DNA of 64,000 nt from Renibacterium sp. GTDB taxonomy: Bacteria; Actinomycetota; Actinomycetes; Actinomycetales; Micrococcaceae. Position numbers and translations under genes: made by a program. The notes under the pieces are model-generated. The model did no database searches, had not been told where the DNA came from, and saw only the letters and a list, made by a program, of their open reading frames with translations. This document shows, in pieces, positions 42,839 to 51,391 of this stretch. The DNA lies in NCBI GenBank assembly GCA_017419405.1, contig JAFOLH010000005.1, forward strand, positions 434,001 to 498,000, written 5' to 3'. Every line of letters starts with the position of its first letter. Position 1 is the first letter of the stretch.

Positions 42839-42865
42839 ACTAACATGAGTTCAACTCATGTTAGT
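42839..42865. promoter_or_regulatory. 27-bp perfect palindromic operator
   Basis: Arms ACTAACATGAGTT (42839-42851) and its exact complement (42853-42865) flank a single central C. It lies between the divergent DsbA-like and MFS genes, 40 bases before the MFS ATG. Its form is that of a TetR- or MarR-family operator, yet no regulator gene of these families adjoins it. Confidence 0.75.
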
Positions 42866-42905
42866 GTGTGTCGGCGATCACATTTTCCAGGTTGAGGAGT
42901 CTCCG

Positions 42906-44180
42906 ATGGCGGCTATCGATGCAGATCCCGCGCGCAATCGCGCGGCGCGGGATTCGGCGCTTTCCGAGCCGACGACGCTGGTCGGGCCGCGTTGGTCCAC
43001 CTGGTGGTCACTGGCGGCGCTCGGCATGTACGTCGCCTATTACGGTGCCCAACAGATCGTGCTTCCGCGGCAGAGCAACGCGATCACCTCGAACAGCGCC
43101 GAGGCGGTATCCGCCCAGGCCTGGGCAAACGTCGGCGCCGCGGTGGTGACCATCGTGGTCAGCGTTCTGGTCGGCGCCTTTTCCGATCGCACGACGTACC
43201 GCCGGGGCCGTCGCCAAGCCTGGGTGCTGGGCGGAGCCCTGGTCTTGGGTGTTGCACTGATCCTGCAGGGCCAGGCGAGCAGCGTTTGGCTGTTGGTGTT
43301 GCTGTGGTCGCTGGCCCAGGTCGGCGTGGCCGCCACCTATTCCGCGCTGACCGCGGCGGTCGCCGACGAGGTGCCGGTCCGGCAGCGGGCCAGGATTTCG
43401 TCATTGCTCGGGATTTCCCAGTCGGTGGGCCCGTTGGTCGGCATCGCCTTGGTGACCACGGTTTTCCTGGACATCACGTGGGCGTACACCGCGCTGGGCC
43501 TGGTGGCCTTTCTGCTGGCGCTCCCGTTCGCGTTCGGAACCAGAGGCATTGCGCTGCAGAAGACCGAGCGGCAGCCGCTGAATCTGAAGATCCTGCTGCT
43601 GGGCATCCTGTCCCCGCTGAAGCACCGGGATTTCGCCTGGGCCTGGGGCGGCAGATTCTTCATCCAGCTCTCCAACGCCCTGGGCCAGCTCTACCTGTAC
43701 CAATTCCTGCAGGACCGAGTCCATTTCGATCCGGATCTGGGCACCTTGATCCTGATCGTGGTCTATGCGCTTTCCACGGTGATCGCCTGCATCCCGGCCG
43801 GCCGGATTTCGGACCGGACCGGACGCCGCAAGCGGATGGTGTTCATCGCCTCGGTGCTGCAGGGGGTGGCCGGGCTGTTCTTCATGTTCCTGCCGACGTT
43901 GGCCGGCGCAATCATCGGCGCTGCGGTCCTGGGGCTCGGTTATGGCGCCTACATCGCCGTCGACCAGGCGCTGATCACCCAGGTGCTGCCGAACGCCGAA
44001 GACCGGGGCAAAGACCTGGGCGTGATCAACATCGCCAATACCTTGCCGTACGTGCTCGCGGCTGCGCTCGGCGGCTTGGTGATCAATGAGTTCGGCGGCT
44101 ACTTCGTTCTGTATTTCTTGGTGCTGGTCACCGGAGTGCTGGCCGCGCTGACCGTGCGGCCGATCAGGTCGGTGCGTTGA
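42906..44180 (+). CDS. MFS transporter, sugar-cation symporter-like
   Basis: The ATG at 42906 has GAGGAG seven bases upstream, giving 424 residues; the frame is open from 42858 but that start has no ribosome site. Twelve membrane helices are visible, with motif-A loops GAFSDRTTYRRGRRQ and GRISDRTGRRKRM after helices 2 and 8. PRQSNAITSN in helix 1-2 and DQALITQVLPNAEDRGKDLG resemble glycoside/GPH-like transporters. Substrate unknown. Probably controlled through the 27-base palindrome just upstream. Its last 17 bases overlap the convergent gene. Confidence 0.85.
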   Translation: MAAIDADPARNRAARDSALSEPTTLVGPRWSTWWSLAALGMYVAYYGAQQIVLPRQSNAITSNSAEAVSAQAWANVGAAVVTIVVSVLVGAFSDRTTYRRGRRQAWVLGGALVLGVALILQGQASSVWLLVLLWSLAQVGVAATYSALTAAVADEVPVRQRARISSLLGISQSVGPLVGIALVTTVFLDITWAYTALGLVAFLLALPFAFGTRGIALQKTERQPLNLKILLLGILSPLKHRDFAWAWGGRFFIQLSNALGQLYLYQFLQDRVHFDPDLGTLILIVVYALSTVIACIPAGRISDRTGRRKRMVFIASVLQGVAGLFFMFLPTLAGAIIGAAVLGLGYGAYIAVDQALITQVLPNAEDRGKDLGVINIANTLPYVLAAALGGLVINEFGGYFVLYFLVLVTGVLAALTVRPIRSVR

Positions 44181-45054
44181 CCAGCTGGATCCGGCCGAGC
44201 ACCGGGTTGTGGTCTGAAGCCTCGCGCCCGACGGCGAACGGTACGGTCTCCGCGCTGATCCGAGGCTCCGGCCGCCGGCCGCTTTCGTTGAGATAACCCA
44301 CATAGTCCAGGGTGTTGCGGTATGCCGGATCCGTCCGCGCTGCGACCGGGTTGGCGGTGCCGTCGTAACTGAAGCCGGCCGCCCAGTCCGGCGGCGCGAT
44401 CCGGCCGCCCAGGATTGCCTCCGCGGCCAGATGGTCGATGCCGGGCAGCCGGTTGAGCGGCTCGGCGAAATACTCGAGGTTCAGGTCTCCGGCCAGAAGC
44501 ACCGGCTCGGCCGCAGGTACCGTGCCGGTGACGAACTCGCGCAGTTCGGCCAATTGGCGGAGCCGAACGGCCTGGGTCTGCGCCGTCGGAACCGGTGGCT
44601 CATCGGCTTGCAGGTGGGTTCCGGCGAGCCAGACCGTGCCGGCCGGCAACTGCAACTTGACCAGTGCCACGCCTTTGGCCGCGAGTCGGTCCTGAGTCTT
44701 CGGATGGTCGGTACGGTAGGCATTCTGATGTTGTTCCAGTATTGGATGCCGGCTGAAGATCCGGACTCCGCTGCCGATCATCCGTTGCCGCAGCGGGGCC
44801 TTCGCCGGGCCGCTGCGCCAGAGTCGTTGCCCGCGGAGCGCGCAGCCCTGCCCGGTGCCGGTGTACCCGGCGCGGCGAAGACCGGACAGGATCGCACCGC
44901 AGCCGGAGAGGCTGAAGGCCTCGTTGAGCACCACGACGTCGGGTGCGGATTCCAGGATCAGCTCCAGGGCAAACCGGGCCCGACGCCGGCCGTCCGGAGC
45001 CAGCGAGAGCAGCGGCAACTGCAGGACGTTGAAGGTCAGGACGGTCAGTTGCAT
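44164..45054 (-). CDS. Endonuclease/exonuclease/phosphatase-fold enzyme, sphingomyelinase-like
   Basis: 296 residues (MQLTVLTFNVLQLPLLSLAP). The EEP-fold metal and catalytic residues are in LTFNVLQ, VVVLNEAF, VWLAGTHLQAD, VLLAGDLNLEY and REASDHNPVLG. The neutral sphingomyelinase-like subgroup fits best by spacing, but phosphatase or nuclease roles are possible. There is no signal peptide visible. It follows the secreted amidase gene by 11 bases and is probably co-transcribed with it. Confidence 0.83.
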   Translation of the reverse strand: MQLTVLTFNVLQLPLLSLAPDGRRRARFALELILESAPDVVVLNEAFSLSGCGAILSGLRRAGYTGTGQGCALRGQRLWRSGPAKAPLRQRMIGSGVRIFSRHPILEQHQNAYRTDHPKTQDRLAAKGVALVKLQLPAGTVWLAGTHLQADEPPVPTAQTQAVRLRQLAELREFVTGTVPAAEPVLLAGDLNLEYFAEPLNRLPGIDHLAAEAILGGRIAPPDWAAGFSYDGTANPVAARTDPAYRNTLDYVGYLNESGRRPEPRISAETVPFAVGREASDHNPVLGRIQLVNAPT

Positions 45055-45065
45055 CTGTTCGGCTT

Positions 45066-48000
45066 TCAGTGTGCGTAGACCTCGAACTCGTAGAGCGAGT
45101 AGCCGTACGCAGTACCGCGTTGCACGCCCTGCATCCGGACGAATCTGGTCTGGGTGCCGGCAAAAACATCCAGGTCCTGCCCGCCGTCGCCGGTGGTTGT
45201 GCTGTAGACATCGCGCCAGTTGACGCCGTCGTCGGATGCCTGGATTTTGTATGCCTTGCCGTAAGCATCTTCCCAGTGCAGGATGACTCGGCTTACCTGT
45301 TGTGTTGCACCAAGATCAACCGTGATCCACTCGTTGTCTGCCACGGCCGCATTGGCCCAGTTGTTGCTGGCCCAGCGGGTAGTCAGATCGTTGTCCACCA
45401 CATTGCTTTCCGGCAGGGATTTGTAAAACAAGCCGTGTTCATAGCTGGAAGCGGTGACCGACTTGTTGAGCGCGAGGTTGCTGAGATCATCGCCCCGGTG
45501 TGCCGGGTACTGGGCCACCATCTGGAACGTCGGCCGGTTCTGCCAATTGGACAGATCATCGGTGACGCCGCCCAAGGGGTGTTGCTCAATTGCGTCAGCA
45601 CACCATTGGTTACCAGCCTTGCAGACGCTGTCCGCCGGGTAAGTTTCAGTAATCGGGGTGGCGACGGCTGCCGAAAGCGTGTTGAGCAGAGCCTGCCGGC
45701 ACTGAGCAAGATCGCCGGCGCCACAGAACTTCTGACTGAGCCCGCCTTGCACCTTTTGACCGAGCACTGCGCGGAGGTCCTTATCCACATAGGACCACCA
45801 GCCGTACTGGAACGAGGAGCCCTTGTGCGTCACGCCTTCGCCGCCGGTTGACGGCGATTCATCGATTTGCAGCGCTTTGGTCATCGCCGTATAGAGTTCT
45901 GAACCCATATTCGGTGCGAACTCGGCCTGCACAAGCCTGGGCCACCAGGCGTCCATGATTCGGATCGCTTCAGCGTTGGAGTAGACCTTGCTGCCGGCAG
46001 CAGTTTCTTTCCGTTCGCTGCCTGCGTTCATCCAGGTTTTCAGCGCGGCAACCGCGGCCTGTTGCGTCGGGTCCGTGATCGGTGATGATTCAAGGACCTG
46101 AATCATTTTTGGTAGCACTGATTCACCGCGCAAGTCAGTGACCGCAGCATCTTCCATTGCTTGCGTCAGCGAGGCGCGGGTGACCTTGGCGCCGCTATTT
46201 ACCAATGCTTTGACCCGGCTATCGATCAGATTGCCGCGGTGGACCGAGCCGTTTCCGAAGGTCGACGGCGTAGTTCCGTTGGCAATCTTGTTGTTCCAGG
46301 AGACGTAATAGTCCTGGTCCACTGAATTCGCGTGGCTGCTAAACGAGGTGTTGGCTACGGTGTTAGTCGCCGGGTCCCAGTTGCGCCACGCCGTGTCTGC
46401 GTTGGCCATAATGGGCAGGTTTGGATCGACGTTCGCTGCCCGGGTCGGGTTTAGTCCCGAGTTGTAATAAGCGGTGTGCTTGGAGTCCACGTAGAACCAA
46501 TTGAAGGTGTAGGTGATGTTTGAGGCGGCCTCTTGGAAGCCTTTTGTCCCGGTCATCACATTGGGATCATTGAACATCTGGAAGCCAATGAGCGTATCGG
46601 CGTCGTGTTGATAGGTCGAGCGCAAGATGGTGTAGGCAACAGGCTTACCGCCGATGGTCGCGCGAGATTGCACAATGCCGAACTTGGTGCGAAAGGCAAT
46701 CAGTTTGTAGGATCCAGCTGCCGTGGAATCTGCAATCGTGGGGCTCCAGGAATTCTCGCGCACTATTTGTTCCATTGGTGTGCAGGTTGTGCCGTCCAAG
46801 TATGAGTTGGAATCCTTGGTTGCCGGCGAGCCATCGGTGTTGCAGAGCTGAACCGCGTAGGTGTCAACAATGTTCTGGCCTGCTGATGTAGCGCTCCAGG
46901 AGTAGTCCTGGCCGCGACCAAGCTGGACGTAGAAGTTCAGGCCGGCGAAGGAGGCGCCCCGGGCGCTAATTCCGGGGCCTTGCAGTTCTTGGAGCATGAG
47001 TAGTTGTGGGGCAAAGTAGCCGGTCTGCGGGCCGAAGACAGCCACGGGATTGCCTGTGTCGGTGTACTTTCCAGAAACGACCAGTGCGTTCGACATGCCG
47101 TGCTTTTGTGCGAACAGATTCGAGGGCAGCACGCCGTCGGTCATCGAATCCTTGGCCTTGTTTAGCTCTGGCTTTGCTGCACTGTTGCTGTTCGAGATCG
47201 CAGTCTTTTCGCTTGCTGCGGTGGTGATCGACGGCGTCTTAGCGGCAGGTGATTCGGCGGGAGCTGCCGAGCCGGTGGGGTCGAAGACGACTGCTTGCGG
47301 GGTCACCGAGCCAGGGTCCGGCATCGCTACGCCTTGCGGATTCTTCGGGCTAGCTGCGTAGGGGAAATTCTGGCCATCGTGCAAAGTGGCCATTGCTTCG
47401 GGATCGTTCTCTTCCCGGAAGGCTTGCCACACCGCAGCACCCTTAGCGGCGCCGTACTTTTGCTCGGCCGCAGATTTGACCAGTGCAGAGGCAACCTGAT
47501 TGCCGCCACCGGAGCCGAAGAGTGCACTGATTACCGCACCGATCGAGACCAAGTCGGTAGCCTTGAACGGCTGAATTCCGTTGCCTGTGATGATGTTGGC
47601 ATTGCCGGTGAGGTCGTATTCTCCTGGGAAGTACGCACCTGCTTTCGCATCATCGATGTACTGGTTGAGCCCCTGCAAATAGGCGGTAATGTCGGCGAAA
47701 ACCTGCGCACCGCGAGGCCCACTGGCTTTCAGGCGAGCAACTTGGGCTTCCATATCCGCCTCGTTGTAAGCGCCGTTGAGGTAGAACTGTTGCTCCAAAG
47801 TCCGATTGCCCTCGGATCCGCCGGCGAATCCGGTCAATTGCCCCCGGCCGATATGCCGGAAAACGTCCATCATCCAGAGCCGGTCCTGGCCCGCAGCGTA
47901 ACCAGCGCCGTATTCGGTGCCATCCCGGGTGGTGCCGGTGATGTGCGGAATTCCGACCTTGTCCCGGACGATAGTGACGTCGTTTCGATTTCCGGGCTTG

Positions 48001-48365
48001 ATGGTGCTTTCAACGTGATCCGCCGGCACGCCGAAACTGGCGTCGTTAAAGTAGCTACCTAATTTGTCGTTAGTTAGTCCGGTGTAATCGTCGACGAGTG
48101 CGGAGTATTTTCCTAGCTGATCGTCGGTGTGCGTGGGCCGCGTGCCAGAGATCTTGTTCGCGATGATCTGGGCGGCGGTGGCGTTGCCGGCTTCGCCCGG
48201 CGGCAGGATGTCATGACACTGCGCGAGGCAGTAATCGGGGGCTGCCGAACTTGCAGCGCGGCTCAACTCGGCGGTGGCTGGTACGGCGGTGGCTGGTACG
48301 GCCAGCGCCAGGGGGACGGCTACCGCAAAGGCAGCGATGATTGCGATCGATCTGATGTTGAGCAT
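45066..48365 (-). CDS. Secreted penicillin acylase-family amidase with F5/8 type C domain
   Basis: 1099 residues. A signal peptide (about 1-32) leads into an alpha-subunit region, a spacer, and then the autoprocessing site with nucleophile Ser425 in KHGMSNALVVSG, the start of the beta subunit of Ntn-hydrolase acylases. QLGRGQDYSWSATSAGQN and the long beta region follow. The last 135 residues (LALNKSVTASSYEHG, WITVDLGATQQVSRVIL) are an F5/8C/CBM32 sugar-binding domain. It cleaves an amide bond outside the cell, perhaps of acyl-homoserine lactones, acylated amino acids or a polymer-bound substrate. The gene is visibly less GC-rich than its neighbours, which may mean recent acquisition. It has its own promoter. 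Confidence 0.93.
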   Translation of the reverse strand: MLNIRSIAIIAAFAVAVPLALAVPATAVPATAELSRAASSAAPDYCLAQCHDILPPGEAGNATAAQIIANKISGTRPTHTDDQLGKYSALVDDYTGLTNDKLGSYFNDASFGVPADHVESTIKPGNRNDVTIVRDKVGIPHITGTTRDGTEYGAGYAAGQDRLWMMDVFRHIGRGQLTGFAGGSEGNRTLEQQFYLNGAYNEADMEAQVARLKASGPRGAQVFADITAYLQGLNQYIDDAKAGAYFPGEYDLTGNANIITGNGIQPFKATDLVSIGAVISALFGSGGGNQVASALVKSAAEQKYGAAKGAAVWQAFREENDPEAMATLHDGQNFPYAASPKNPQGVAMPDPGSVTPQAVVFDPTGSAAPAESPAAKTPSITTAASEKTAISNSNSAAKPELNKAKDSMTDGVLPSNLFAQKHGMSNALVVSGKYTDTGNPVAVFGPQTGYFAPQLLMLQELQGPGISARGASFAGLNFYVQLGRGQDYSWSATSAGQNIVDTYAVQLCNTDGSPATKDSNSYLDGTTCTPMEQIVRENSWSPTIADSTAAGSYKLIAFRTKFGIVQSRATIGGKPVAYTILRSTYQHDADTLIGFQMFNDPNVMTGTKGFQEAASNITYTFNWFYVDSKHTAYYNSGLNPTRAANVDPNLPIMANADTAWRNWDPATNTVANTSFSSHANSVDQDYYVSWNNKIANGTTPSTFGNGSVHRGNLIDSRVKALVNSGAKVTRASLTQAMEDAAVTDLRGESVLPKMIQVLESSPITDPTQQAAVAALKTWMNAGSERKETAAGSKVYSNAEAIRIMDAWWPRLVQAEFAPNMGSELYTAMTKALQIDESPSTGGEGVTHKGSSFQYGWWSYVDKDLRAVLGQKVQGGLSQKFCGAGDLAQCRQALLNTLSAAVATPITETYPADSVCKAGNQWCADAIEQHPLGGVTDDLSNWQNRPTFQMVAQYPAHRGDDLSNLALNKSVTASSYEHGLFYKSLPESNVVDNDLTTRWASNNWANAAVADNEWITVDLGATQQVSRVILHWEDAYGKAYKIQASDDGVNWRDVYSTTTGDGGQDLDVFAGTQTRFVRMQGVQRGTAYGYSLYEFEVYAH
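48271..48300. repeat. 15-bp tandem duplication in the amidase signal peptide
   Basis: GCGGTGGCTGGTACG occurs twice in a row and encodes the repeated VPATA of the signal peptide (residues about 23-32). The copies are identical, so the duplication is recent or maintained; it lengthens the region near the cleavage site. Confidence 0.85.
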
Positions 48366-48455
48366 GGCTGAATTGGCTCCTAGTCACATCGTCATTGAAG
48401 GGGGAGGCGCATCGTCGGTCCGGGGATACCGCAGCCCGAGCAGGTGATCTAGGTC

Positions 48456-48485
48456 ATACTATTCAGAAACATGAGGAATGTTCAA
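48456..48485 (-). promoter_or_regulatory. Promoter of the secreted amidase gene
   Basis: On the minus strand TTGAAC (48485-48480) and TAGTAT (48461-48456) are spaced by 18 bases. The -35 overlaps the stop codon of the TetR gene. The spacer contains AACATtcctcATGTT, a small inverted repeat and a possible operator. Confidence 0.6.
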
Positions 48486-49186
48486 GTTATTTTTCGAGGT
48501 TGTCTATACAGCGGATCGCTGGCAATGTTGTTCAAGTACAGCAACACCATCCGCCGGGCTTGCCGGAGGGTGTCCGGGTCGCCTTGCGGATCGAGCCGGA
48601 AGGCCAACTGCAGCAGCGCGCTGGCGCTCATCGTGGCCACGCGGCAGGCGATGGCCAACTCGTCCGAGGTCAGCAGGCCTTCCTGCCGGGCCATGACCGA
48701 CTGCAGGAAGGCAGCGGTCGCTTCGATGTTGTCGTCGTCCTCGCGTTCCATCCGGGAACTGAGGTGGTGTCCGGTCCAAATCGCCACATAGGCAGGATCG
48801 TTGCGGTTGCGCTGCACCATCCGGTCGAAGACGAACTCGAAGATATCCCGCCAGTCGTGGGTCTCCAGCATGGCCTCCATGTCGGCCAAGACGAAGGCGA
48901 ACGAGCGGTTGCGTCGTTCGGCGATGGTGTCGAGCACTGCGGATTTGTCTTCGAAGAACTGGTAGACAGTGCCGATCGGCACCGAAGCGCGTTCCGCGAT
49001 CGCGTTCATGGTGAGAGCCTCGATGCCGCTTTCGGCGAGGATCTGCACCGCGGCATCGTACATGGCCTGCACTCTGGCTTTGCTGCGGCCTTGCTGCGGA
49101 GTGCTCCGCAGGCTCGTCAGCTCGGCGAAATTCAGTTGATTGGATTCGTCGCTGGGGCGCGCGGTGGTTCTGCTGCTGCCGGTCAC
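48482..49186 (-). CDS. TetR family regulator
   Basis: 234 residues from GTG 49186. A disordered N-terminal tail precedes the helix-turn-helix at about residues 55-82 (LTMNAIAERASVPIGTVYQFF). The C-terminal ligand domain is of standard TetR length. It lies directly upstream of the amidase and EEP genes in the same orientation, with TGAAC-type half-sites before both itself and the amidase gene, so it may control the group and itself. Effector unknown. Confidence 0.9.
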   Translation of the reverse strand: MTGSSRTTARPSDESNQLNFAELTSLRSTPQQGRSKARVQAMYDAAVQILAESGIEALTMNAIAERASVPIGTVYQFFEDKSAVLDTIAERRNRSFAFVLADMEAMLETHDWRDIFEFVFDRMVQRNRNDPAYVAIWTGHHLSSRMEREDDDNIEATAAFLQSVMARQEGLLTSDELAIACRVATMSASALLQLAFRLDPQGDPDTLRQARRMVLLYLNNIASDPLYRQPRKIT

Positions 49187-49242
49187 GATCCAGGAACCCC
49201 TTTCGCGGCGCTTTTCCGTCCACTCCCGGACGGGCGGAAAAG

Positions 49243-49257
49243 ATGAATATCGTTCAT
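49243..49257. promoter_or_regulatory. Candidate operator upstream of the TetR gene
   Basis: ATGAATATCGTTCAT has matching ends (ATGAA/TTCAT) and stands about 57 bases before the TetR start. It shares TGAAC and TCAT half-sites with the spacer of the amidase promoter (about 10 of 15 bases by hand). Confidence 0.4.
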
Positions 49258-49314
49258 GCTATCCCAGGCCCCCGGCGGAGCGCGCCCGGGTCGCCGGGGC
49301 TCCGGCGTCCCGGA

Positions 49315-50640
49315 CTATTCTGTGGTGTCGCGTTCTTCGAACATTTTGGCGATGACCTTCTTCTTGATCGGGGGGACGGCATTCACGAAACGCATTCCGG
49401 TACGCATCAGTGTGGTTGCGAGCCAGCCCGCAATGCCCGGTTTGTAGACCGCATCGTCCGCGTTGAACCGTTCGAGCGATTCCTCGACGCGCTTCCAGGC
49501 GTAGCCGTGCATCTGCCGCTCATAATCTGCCACAGCCGGCACCGGCTGCATTCCGGCAGCCAGGTTCTGCGCCAGGATCTGCGCATCCTGCAGGGCGGTA
49601 TTGGCGCCGACGCCGAGGCCGGGGGTCATGGTGTGGATCGCATCGCCGATCAGGGTGACATTGCTGCTGGGCCAAGGTTCCAGGCGCTCGGTGGTGCGGA
49701 TGTTGAGCGCGAAGCAGGTGTCGGCATCTGCGCGCCGGTACAGCTCCCGCAGATTCGGGTGCCAGTTCTTGGTCCGCTCCAGCAGGACCTCGTGGATCGC
49801 GGCGCCGTCGAGCGTCAAGAAGTCTGCGGGCAGGTTCTTCCGGTGCCCGCCGAAGCCGAGCAGGATGTAGTCCCGGGTGTTGTCGAAGGTCAGGCCCGGC
49901 CAGCTTTTGAGCAGTTCGGCATCAGTGCTGCCCGCGCCCGATATGGGCGCGCCGTCGGCGTCCCAGGGGAATTCCATAATGTGGATGATGGTGCTGTCGC
50001 CGCCCTTGGCTGTGATCATGTCCAGGCCGTTGCGGGCCTTGTCGGGCAGCAGGGCCAGGTTTTCCCCGGTGCGCGGGAGTTTTGCGGTGGCTCCGTACAG
50101 TCCGGTTTCTTTGAGCACGGCGTGCGGCAGCAACTGCTTTCGGACCAGGGAGTTCGAGCCGTCGGCGCCGACCAGCAAATCGCCGGCGGCCTGGGTGCCG
50201 TCCGCGAAAAAGGCGGTTACCGTGCCATCCGGATTCGCCGCGTAATGCGTGAACTTCTTGTCGAACTGCACGGTCTCCTCCAGGCCGGTGAGCAAGACCT
50301 GGCGCAGGGTCATCCGGCTCACCGACCGTTCTGCGCCTGGGTCATCCGGCTTCGCCGCGTCGATGCCCGGCACGCTCAGCAACTCGCTGAATTTCTCGGT
50401 GTACATGTTGAAGTAGTGCGGGGTCCGCGCGGCGGTCGCCTTGAAGACGTCGAAGAGCTCCGGTGGCAGTACTTGGGCCAACGCGCGAGAGCCATCCGGT
50501 GAAATCCCGACGCGGAAGCCGAAGAGCCCATCGCGGCGGGTGCGGTCGCGTTCAAAAACCTCGACGTCGATGCCGCTTCGTTTGAGTGACTGTGCCAGGG
50601 CGAGTCCGCCGGTTCCGGCGCCGATGATGAGCACTTTCAT
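49315..50640 (-). CDS. FAD-dependent monooxygenase
   Basis: The ATG at 50640 with GGAG upstream gives 441 residues (MKVLIIGAGTGGLALAQSL). The FAD-binding GxGxxG is at the N-terminus, the DG motif in LLVGADGSNSLVR, and the GD motif in VTLIGDAIHTMTPGLGVGAN, the pattern of PHBH-type aromatic hydroxylases. Substrate probably a small aromatic or antibiotic-like compound. It is divergent from a PadR regulator with a 31-base palindrome between them, so expression is likely induced by its substrate. Confidence 0.93.
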   Translation of the reverse strand: MKVLIIGAGTGGLALAQSLKRSGIDVEVFERDRTRRDGLFGFRVGISPDGSRALAQVLPPELFDVFKATAARTPHYFNMYTEKFSELLSVPGIDAAKPDDPGAERSVSRMTLRQVLLTGLEETVQFDKKFTHYAANPDGTVTAFFADGTQAAGDLLVGADGSNSLVRKQLLPHAVLKETGLYGATAKLPRTGENLALLPDKARNGLDMITAKGGDSTIIHIMEFPWDADGAPISGAGSTDAELLKSWPGLTFDNTRDYILLGFGGHRKNLPADFLTLDGAAIHEVLLERTKNWHPNLRELYRRADADTCFALNIRTTERLEPWPSSNVTLIGDAIHTMTPGLGVGANTALQDAQILAQNLAAGMQPVPAVADYERQMHGYAWKRVEESLERFNADDAVYKPGIAGWLATTLMRTGMRFVNAVPPIKKKVIAKMFEERDTTE

Positions 50641-50685
50641 GAGAATTCTCCAAGCTGAACGCGATGTGATGCATCCAGCGTCGCA

Positions 50686-50716
50686 CATACACTAGTTGCA
50701 ATGCAACTAGTGTATG
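50686..50716. promoter_or_regulatory. 31-bp perfect palindromic operator between monooxygenase and padR genes
   Basis: Arms CATACACTAGTTGCA (50686-50700) and its exact complement (50702-50716) flank one central A. It ends 8 bases before the PadR ATG (50725) and is 46 bases before the monooxygenase start, so one bound dimer or pair of dimers could shut both genes. Confidence 0.8.
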
Positions 50717-50724
50717 GTGAAGCA

Positions 50725-51327
50725 ATGGTCGAAAGTGCGCAGCCGGCATCCGTTTTCAAGCGCTCAGCGCTGGCCCTTGCGGTGCTGGGACTGCTCGAAA
50801 TCGAGCCGATGCATCCTTATAGAATTCAGCAGCTGATCAAACAGTGGAACAAGGACGAGTTCATCAATGTGGGGCAGCGGGCCACGCTGTACAAAATGAT
50901 TGCCCGGCTCGAAGCTGCGGGTCTGGTGGCCGAGCATGGCACGAGTCGGGATGCGCAATATCCGGAACGCACCAGCTATGCCTTGACGGACGCCGGGCGG
51001 CAGGCATCAAGGGAATGGCTGGCCGAGATGTTGTCCACACGGCGCAACGAATACCCGGAGTTTCCGGCCGCGCTGTCCTTCATGATGGTACTGAAGCCGG
51101 CGCGGGTGGCGGAGTTGCTGTCCGCCCGGCGGCTGGCGGTGCAGGCGGAGATCGAGCGGATCGAGGGGATGTTCGCTTATGTGCAGCGGATCACCGACAA
51201 TCCGCGCGCGGCTCTGATCGAGAGCGAGTACACGCTGGTGTTGGCCGTTGCCGAGCGTGATTGGCTTGACCGGGTGATTGCCGACCTCGGCGATGGGACG
51301 TTCGCCTGGGACCCGGCCCATGATTAG
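50725..51327 (+). CDS. PadR family regulator
   Basis: The ATG at 50725 gives 200 residues (MVESAQPASVFKRSALALAV); an earlier in-frame ATG at 50701 lies within the operator palindrome and is unlikely. The winged helix (LAVLGLLEIEPMHPYRIQQL, NVGQRATLYKMIARLEAAGL, YALTDAGRQASREWL) is PadR-type, followed by a C-terminal dimerisation helix region. It most likely represses the divergent monooxygenase gene and itself. Confidence 0.92.
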   Translation: MVESAQPASVFKRSALALAVLGLLEIEPMHPYRIQQLIKQWNKDEFINVGQRATLYKMIARLEAAGLVAEHGTSRDAQYPERTSYALTDAGRQASREWLAEMLSTRRNEYPEFPAALSFMMVLKPARVAELLSARRLAVQAEIERIEGMFAYVQRITDNPRAALIESEYTLVLAVAERDWLDRVIADLGDGTFAWDPAHD

Positions 51328-51332
51328 TCCGG

Positions 51333-51368
51333 CAAGGTGGAGCTGAGCCCGCGCTCAGCTCCACCTTG
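51333..51368. terminator. 16-bp perfect hairpin between convergent genes
   Basis: CAAGGTGGAGCTGAGC (51333-51348) pairs exactly with 51353-51368 around a 4-base loop. It begins 5 bases after the padR stop and ends 23 bases before the end of the convergent ArsR-SRPBCC gene, the place of a two-way terminator. No clear T-run. Confidence 0.8.
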
Positions 51369-51391
51369 GCTGGCTCATCGCGTACTGCCGA

